From NCBI GenBank assembly GCA_033675265.1, contig JAUJYZ010001197.1, positions 526,501-590,500 on the forward strand: a stretch of 64,000 nt of DNA, in the 5' to 3' direction. Positions 58,815-64,000 of the stretch are shown one piece after another (position 1 is the stretch's first letter; each line of letters starts with the position of its first letter). Under the pieces are notes generated by a model. The model searched no databases. It saw only the letters and a program-made list of their open reading frames with translations, and had not been told where the DNA came from. This DNA is from Actinostola sp. cb2023. Taxonomy: Eukaryota > Cnidaria > Anthozoa > Actiniaria > Actinostolidae. The position numbers and the translations under genes were made by a program.

Positions 58815-60291
58815 ATTACTAGGAGCCTTCCTCTCCTATAATAGGTTTGTGTGACATCAAATGCACAAATTGAGCTAAAAATAGAACACTCATTAAAAAT
58901 TCTGCACGATTAACCAATCATGTCGCGTCTTACACAATAGGAATTTGACGTCAGATTCAACACTGCTAGCTTTGCTTTCAATGTCGGCCGAAAGCGTACC
59001 GTGTAGTTCCAGTGTTTCTAATAAAAGAATCAGAATCTAGTGAAATTTCAGATCAGTTTCGTCGTTTGCCGACTTCAGTACTTCATCAAGCGAGGAAGAA
59101 CAATGATTGAAAACATTAATAACAAAACAAAAAAGCAATTCCAGGTATTATTATTTATATCAAAACTTCAAGTGCGAGAACTTCTAAAAACAAAGCTACT
59201 AGTTAAAAAGGCCAGTTCAAAACCCGGCCAAAAAACGTACATCTTCTGCTCTTTCTGAGAAGGAATTCAACGATCTGGTATCATGGATAATCTCTTACGA
59301 AGAACATAATTAAACTTGTGCAGGACTAGCAGTGAGAACCAAGCTATGAATATTCCAAACCGCCGGTGTGTTTTGCTAATTTAATAGCAATTGTTATCTG
59401 AAACGCAGCAAAATGAATCACGAACTTTGAAATTGAAGTAGGATTTTGTCGAAAATTCTCGACATTGTCACAAAGTTCCTCAGTTCTAAAACAGCGAAGT
59501 GAGGTACAGAGGAGCTTCTTTTTCTGGCCTGGATGAAGATTTTATCGCATTTTTATTCATCTGCTGATCTTGGAGTGCAGCTTTCTTGCCTTCTTTGAAC
59601 TGAAGACGCCTTTGGCGAATGAACTTCGCGTACACTCAGTGATAACCCTCTTGTTTTAGTGTTCTTTGCCGCTCTTTAAGGCATAATAATTAATTATAAT
59701 AATAATAATAATTATTATTATTATTATTGAAAGTTTCAGTTGTTTTTCGACTATCTTTCGGCGAAGAAGTTCTTTAGCAAAGTGCACATTTGTGTGGTTT
59801 AATTGTTATGTTGGCGCCGCTACCAACTTTTGCTTCATCAGAGTCGAAATCATTGGAGAACGCTTCGTTCTTACGAAGACTAAATCATGAATCAAAAACC
59901 AACAAAAAGTACAGAAGAAAGTTGATAAAACAAAAATAAACATATGAAGCGATATGCATAAGAACGTAGAAGAATTTCGCGACAACGTGAGTCGCCAAAC
60001 TATTAAAAGTCTCCACTAAGCGCTCTGGCAGTATGTCAGTTTATTGATACATGTGATTCATTCATTGTACACAGTTGTCTCGTTCTTGTGCAAGGGAAAA
60101 ATAGACTTGGACTTCCATGGATTAAGAATATCAATATTTTGGATCAAGTCCTCGCGTCTTCCGTTTGGCGGCCATTTTATTTTTCAATTTGAAATTCATC
60201 GGAAATTTGCATATCTAAAAATAGCCCAATTTGTGCATTTGATGTCACATGAACCTATTACTAGAGGAAGGCTCCTAGTAATGGGCTCCTG
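58815..60291. mobile_element. CAGGAGCCC TIR element, copy 2 (BEL-free)
   Basis: Matches 12878-12958 plus 21001-21928 across the BEL insertion point (GCTAAAAATAGAACACTC uninterrupted near 58880). Its left end is trimmed (starts ATTACTAGGAGCC) and it carries about 490 bp (59337-59825) absent from the other copy. No transposase frame; it is nonautonomous. Confidence 0.85.
59690..59730. repeat. (TAA)n/(TTA)n palindromic microsatellite
   Basis: TAATAATAATAATAATTATTATTATTATTATTG, self-complementary. Confidence 0.8.
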
Positions 60292-60491
60292 ACCCAAACC
60301 ATACATTCACTGTAAAATCTCAAAATTTCAAAAGTTTATCATTCCGACAGAATTCACTCAAATCACATTAAACTTTGCACATATGATAATTTCAACATGT
60401 TGTTTCATGTCATAACTTAATTTCGTAATTACATTAATTCTAATAAACTCATTCCCAGTCCCCTGCTCTTTTTTGTAATGGTCAATAGGCC

Positions 60492-61430
60492 GATTACAGT
60501 CGTGAAATTATCATTCCTCCGGGAATTATCGGGGGGCGGAGTTTAGCTTCGATCTCGAGTTGGCGGGAACTTTGAAATTTGCCGCAATCACAAGATGCAA
60601 AACAACCTATCTCTTTTCGCAATTTGCTACCTTAAGTATTTAAGCAATTTTGATAAAATTCTGCATAGTGCTAGATGAATAAACAATGAAATGCTTTCCG
60701 TGTCAGGAAAAGTACACAACTTTTAATTTCACGAGAAAAAGGATTGTGAATATCAATGAAGTCTACTTCCCATACATTTTTTGACGAAATTACCTTGGAT
60801 TCAAAATACTTTTGCTACCCTAAAATCTTATCGGATTTGAGTTTTTAAAACGGCAAATGGTTACTGAACATCTCTTTTATATGATCCTGTGTCAGGGTTT
60901 TTATCAGAAGCACACTGAAGCACACATTTTATCGTTTATTTCCAGGCACTTTGCTGTTTTTGCTTGTTTTCTTTGTATTTTAGTGTGTGCGTTGAAGCGC
61001 CAAATTTAAATTTCGCGCTCTCAACCTAATTAAATCAGCACAAATGTCGCGTCATTCTACCCTATGTGTTACCCTGCTAGCAGAGTTTCCTCTGGTCAAT
61101 GGTTTTGTATTTATCTTTTGCTGTATAGGCTTTTGCTTCTGTTTCTTGATCGTCCGAGAGAAAACTCTGCCAGGATTCGCCACATTTCTCGTTGAGCATG
61201 CGCGACGGTTACGTCATGGGTTGCGTAGCGACGACAATGCATAAATGACTAACGGTAATCAATAAAGTCTTTTTTTACAATACTTTATTCCTAGATTTGT
61301 ACATTCTTCTATTTGGTCAGCAATTAATAAGTTCAGAGGAGTTATAACGATAGCTAGAGGATTTGCCAGTTGGGAAACGATTGTCCACTGACTGCGATGT
61401 TTTATTCGAACCGCCGTATAAACTGGTAAA
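60492..61430. other. no gene recognised
   Basis: Mixed DNA; a 66-codon + frame at 61044-61244 with a hydrophobic middle (FVFIFCCIGFCFCFLIV) is noted, but its 3' half overlaps a sequence repeated inverted at 62115-62175 (GCATGCGCGACGG/CGAGAAATGTGGCGAATCC), so it is probably transposon-related. Confidence 0.4.
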
Positions 61431-61435
61431 CATCC

Positions 61436-61960
61436 ACAGGCAGCCCAACCATTGCTTTCGAGGCTACTAAATAATGAAATAAAATGATATTTGCGTCTTT
61501 TTATGGATTTCCTGTGGTAGAGCGCGCGCGCGCGCATTTATATGTTGGGTTCCCTGTGTATAGAAATGTATAATGTTGGGCTTCCTGTGTGCTTCCTGCG
61601 GGACGCGCCCGCAGCAAATGTGTATATTTAAACAAGGTATGAAACTCCAGTCACGTGATGGCCTGATGTGCGCCGCATTCGCCGCATGTATACATGTATG
61701 TGGTGCACTTTTCCGTGAACCGAAGAGCCGAAGTCGTCGTACGCTACAGGCCCGTGGGGGGTACCCAGGGTGAAGTCGTTAATTTGTCGCTGATGGTGGG
61801 GCGTGGAAGAGAAGTTCATATCAAGAAAGACTGATTTTTTCGGTGTAAACGTTAGGATTCTATTCACTATTCATGGTAAGTTTAGATGTTCACAATTGAT
61901 GTCAACTTTAAGTAAATTTAGAAGAAATTCGACGGTTTTAAAGTAGTCCTTTTGCAGGAC
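61436..61960 (+). repeat. dispersed repeat, copy 3
   Basis: Starts CACAGGCAGCCCAACCATTG, with GCGCGCGCGCGCGC at 61519-61534, then TTGGGCTTCCTGTG at 61575, and a block that matches 12240-12580 inverted (GGCCCGTGGGGGGTACCCAG). Z-DNA-prone alternating GC. Confidence 0.75.
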
Positions 61961-63048
61961 CTGCTCTCGAATTCTCCCAAACGTACCTCGGTTTTCATGA
62001 GAGCATGAAAACACGGAAGACGTACTTCATTTCTTAAATGAAACATGTTTATTTTATGCGTGCGCCTGAAAACCGGTTTAAACCAGTTTCTATCATCCAA
62101 GAATTTGGAAGAAACCGTCGCGCATGCTCAACGAGAAATGTGGCGAATCCTGGCAGAGTTTTCTCTCGGACGATCAAGAAACAGCCGTACGTATTAAAAG
62201 AGAGTTTTTACACAATATTCTGTGTTTATAAAGAGAATTGTAGCCGTTTCACGATCATAGAACCGATTTATATTTGATAAGCATTTTACTCGAGAACTAC
62301 TGGCAAACGGCAACACAACAAAACCTTCGCCATCAGAAATCAACACTAGAGTGAGCCTACATTATTATTTTTTAAGTCTTTATCATTGCCTACCTCTGTG
62401 GTACTAATTTCATTGCATATGATATGGAGATAAACTCAGAGCTCATGTGATTTTTATTTGGGTTTTTTTTTGTATCTAGTGGCGCATTTCACAAGAAATT
62501 GGCGGCAAATGCGTCATGCAAATATGACAACACGTAGAACCACAGGTAGCCCAAGCTCAGTATCAGTGGCGTAAATACAGTAAATGTATAGGCTTTCTTG
62601 TTCTGGTGTACTTGAATAAATAAATAAAAAATCGTTTGCCTTTATTCGACTCGTACTTGTTCCTTGTGTTGTCCTTTACCTCTGTAGGAAGTTCTAGGCC
62701 ATTCCGCTTGAAATTGAGAGAGTTACGGCGGTTTAAAAAAAAATTCCCTACCAGTAAGAAAATACAGAAGGTAGGTCACTCATGGCCGCCAGCGAACTCA
62801 CATGGTCCCACTCAAATGCTCGTAAATCTCTCGAAACTAAACATAACGCCAAATTTCTTTCGGTAAACTGTAGTCCAATACAAGTCCGATAAATCACACT
62901 GCCATTCCCTTCTCTTACTCATCGCTATCTGCATCCAAGAGGAAGGTTTTGTGACTTTCATCGGCAACATGAACCTCTGTACCTTCAAGTCTGACACGGA
63001 TTTTGAACGGCCGTACAAAAAATGTACACACCGGGGAGGGCGCCCGGG
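61961..63048. other. no gene recognised
   Basis: Contains a CACAGGTAGCCCAAGC end motif at 62541. No open frame with domain content. Confidence 0.45.
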
Positions 63049-63060
63049 GAGGGACAGAGG

Positions 63061-63135
63061 TACAATACAATACAATAGTTTATTTCAACACGTGTCGTCC
63101 AGGAGCGTGAAGCTCGTTCAAAATACGAACGTGCA
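63061..63135 (-). mobile_element. non-LTR retroposon 3' end with (ATTGT)n tail
   Basis: On the minus strand: CACGTTCGTATTTTGAACGA...GAAATAAACTATTGTATTGTATTG. Same family as 51570-51655. Confidence 0.65.
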
Positions 63136-63267
63136 GTATATAAGAATCTAATCAAGTTGACACTTGAATAAAATTTCGTTCTATCATAGATTAGAATATA
63201 GTCATACTCACTCGACCAATCAGCGCCCAGCATTTGTGCGCTCTATATCTCATAAAGGAGCTTTATC

Positions 63268-63372
63268 AATGGATTCATTAGTATTCTCTATATAGAGAAT
63301 ACTAATAAAGCTTTGTTTTCTTTTGTTTCAAAGCCTTATTAGTATTCTCTATATAGGGAATACTAATGACTA
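63268..63372. repeat. palindrome pair, TTAGTATTCTCTATATAGAG
   Basis: ATTAGTATTCTCTATATAGAGAATACTAAT and a second nearly identical unit about 65 bp on, resembling those at 40880-41008. Confidence 0.75.
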
Positions 63373-63387
63373 ACTTAGAGAATACTA

Positions 63388-63530
63388 GAGCGCAAATATT
63401 ATATCCGTGAAATCGTTAACTAAATAGTACTAATAAATAGCACCAAATGCTTTATCATTGTTGTCTACTTGTAAAATGTTAATTGGTACTAAATCTTAGC
63501 GCTTATTTCACGGATATAATATTTGCACTC
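63388..63530. mobile_element. 143-bp MITE (GAGCGCAAATATTATATCCG), TA target
   Basis: Ends GAGCGCAAATATTATATCCG and its near-complement ending TTTGCACTC, TA on both sides, no coding content. 63533-64000 shows nothing recognisable. Confidence 0.8.
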
Positions 63531-64000
63531 TACATGAATAACGTGTACTAAACTATATACAAGAAATATTATAATACCGCTTAGTTTAATCTTCAAATAC
63601 TATTCAAATATTATTATATCATAATCCAATAAATCACAGTTATTTGGATTCGTTAAGCAGCTAGATCAATACATGAATACTGCGGATACAGAAATACAGA
63701 TCATAACTATACTAAACACTAAAGAAACGTAGCGAGTCACTTACTCTTCAAAATGAAATCACAAACGAGTTTCTCCATGTTCTACAAGAAGTGTAGATGT
63801 ACGGATATTCATCAGTCATCCAAGTTCTCCGTATGATTATTGCGATATAGTTAGCCCAATCTTTCAATATATTAATGTCCACGTATCGTGCTTGAGTTTT
63901 CTTTGGTGTTCATTATTTCTCTCGTTTTTCAATTTCGTCCGTTCTAACTGGTTCTAACTGGTTTGAAGAAACTTTGAGATTTCTGCTCTTCATTTCCACA

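Larger units (their letters stand above)
58606..60488. mobile_element. TIR element (CTATTACAAAAAAGAGCAGG) hosting another element
   Basis: CTATTACAAAAAAGAGCAGG with GGACTGGGA at the left is mirrored at 60455-60488. The CAGGAGCCC-type element at 58815-60291 lies inside it. No gene. Confidence 0.65.

Noticed and set aside
1..64000. tRNA, rRNA or other structured RNA genes
   Set aside because: No cloverleaf with A and B boxes or rRNA-like sequence was noticed by eye. A tRNAscan or Rfam search would be decisive.

Overview
This is a window of nuclear DNA from an invertebrate animal. It is AT-rich and holds one large spliced host gene, a dense and often nested set of transposable elements, and many foldback (hairpin) repeats and satellites. 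The host gene is a type II animal chitin synthase with two C-terminal SAM domains, read on the + strand in 17 exons from 25828 to 53328; its 5' exons were not found. Every intron has GT/AG ends and the exon phases chain without conflict. A SAM-bearing chitin synthase together with BEL/Pao, DIRS/Ngaro-like and Polinton elements suits a cnidarian, lophotrochozoan or invertebrate chordate. The sequence alone does not let me choose among these.

Layout. 1-5490: intergenic repeats (tandem repeats, a 138-bp MITE, a 105-bp palindrome, a 487-bp foldback). 5493-10192 (minus): a decayed tyrosine-recombinase retrotransposon with gag, RT, RNase H and recombinase. 10330-12760: a minisatellite, a 590-bp MITE, and a possible small secreted-peptide gene (11940-12107, minus) between inverted copies of another repeat. 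12878-21928: a nonautonomous TIR element split by a young 8,042-bp BEL/Pao retrotransposon (193-bp LTRs with 2 differences, target duplication TAGAA). 21936-25800: foldbacks, dispersed repeats and a weak small ORF with a TATA box. 25828-53328: the chitin synthase, whose introns hold a 9,579-bp Polinton/Maverick (36303-45881, target duplication AACTAC), foldbacks, MITEs and nested insertions. 53640-57295: a 98-bp satellite array of about 36 units just downstream of the gene. 57300-64000: AT-rich DNA, a second, uninterrupted copy of the TIR element (58815-60291, itself inside another TIR element), more repeats and a terminal MITE.

How the parts relate. The chitin synthase is the only clear host enzyme. 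Its catalytic exons 3-10 look intact. Single-base frame breaks occur in exon 16 (second SAM domain) and exon 17 (C-terminal membrane region), from mutation or sequencing error. Insertions sit next to its splice sites: a TIR element begins 8 bp after the exon 10 donor and supplies an in-frame stop, and a truncated MITE ends at the exon 11 acceptor. The Polinton keeps its ends and a broken protein-primed DNA polymerase B gene with N-terminal zinc fingers, but no recognisable integrase, protease, ATPase or capsid genes. It is itself interrupted three times.
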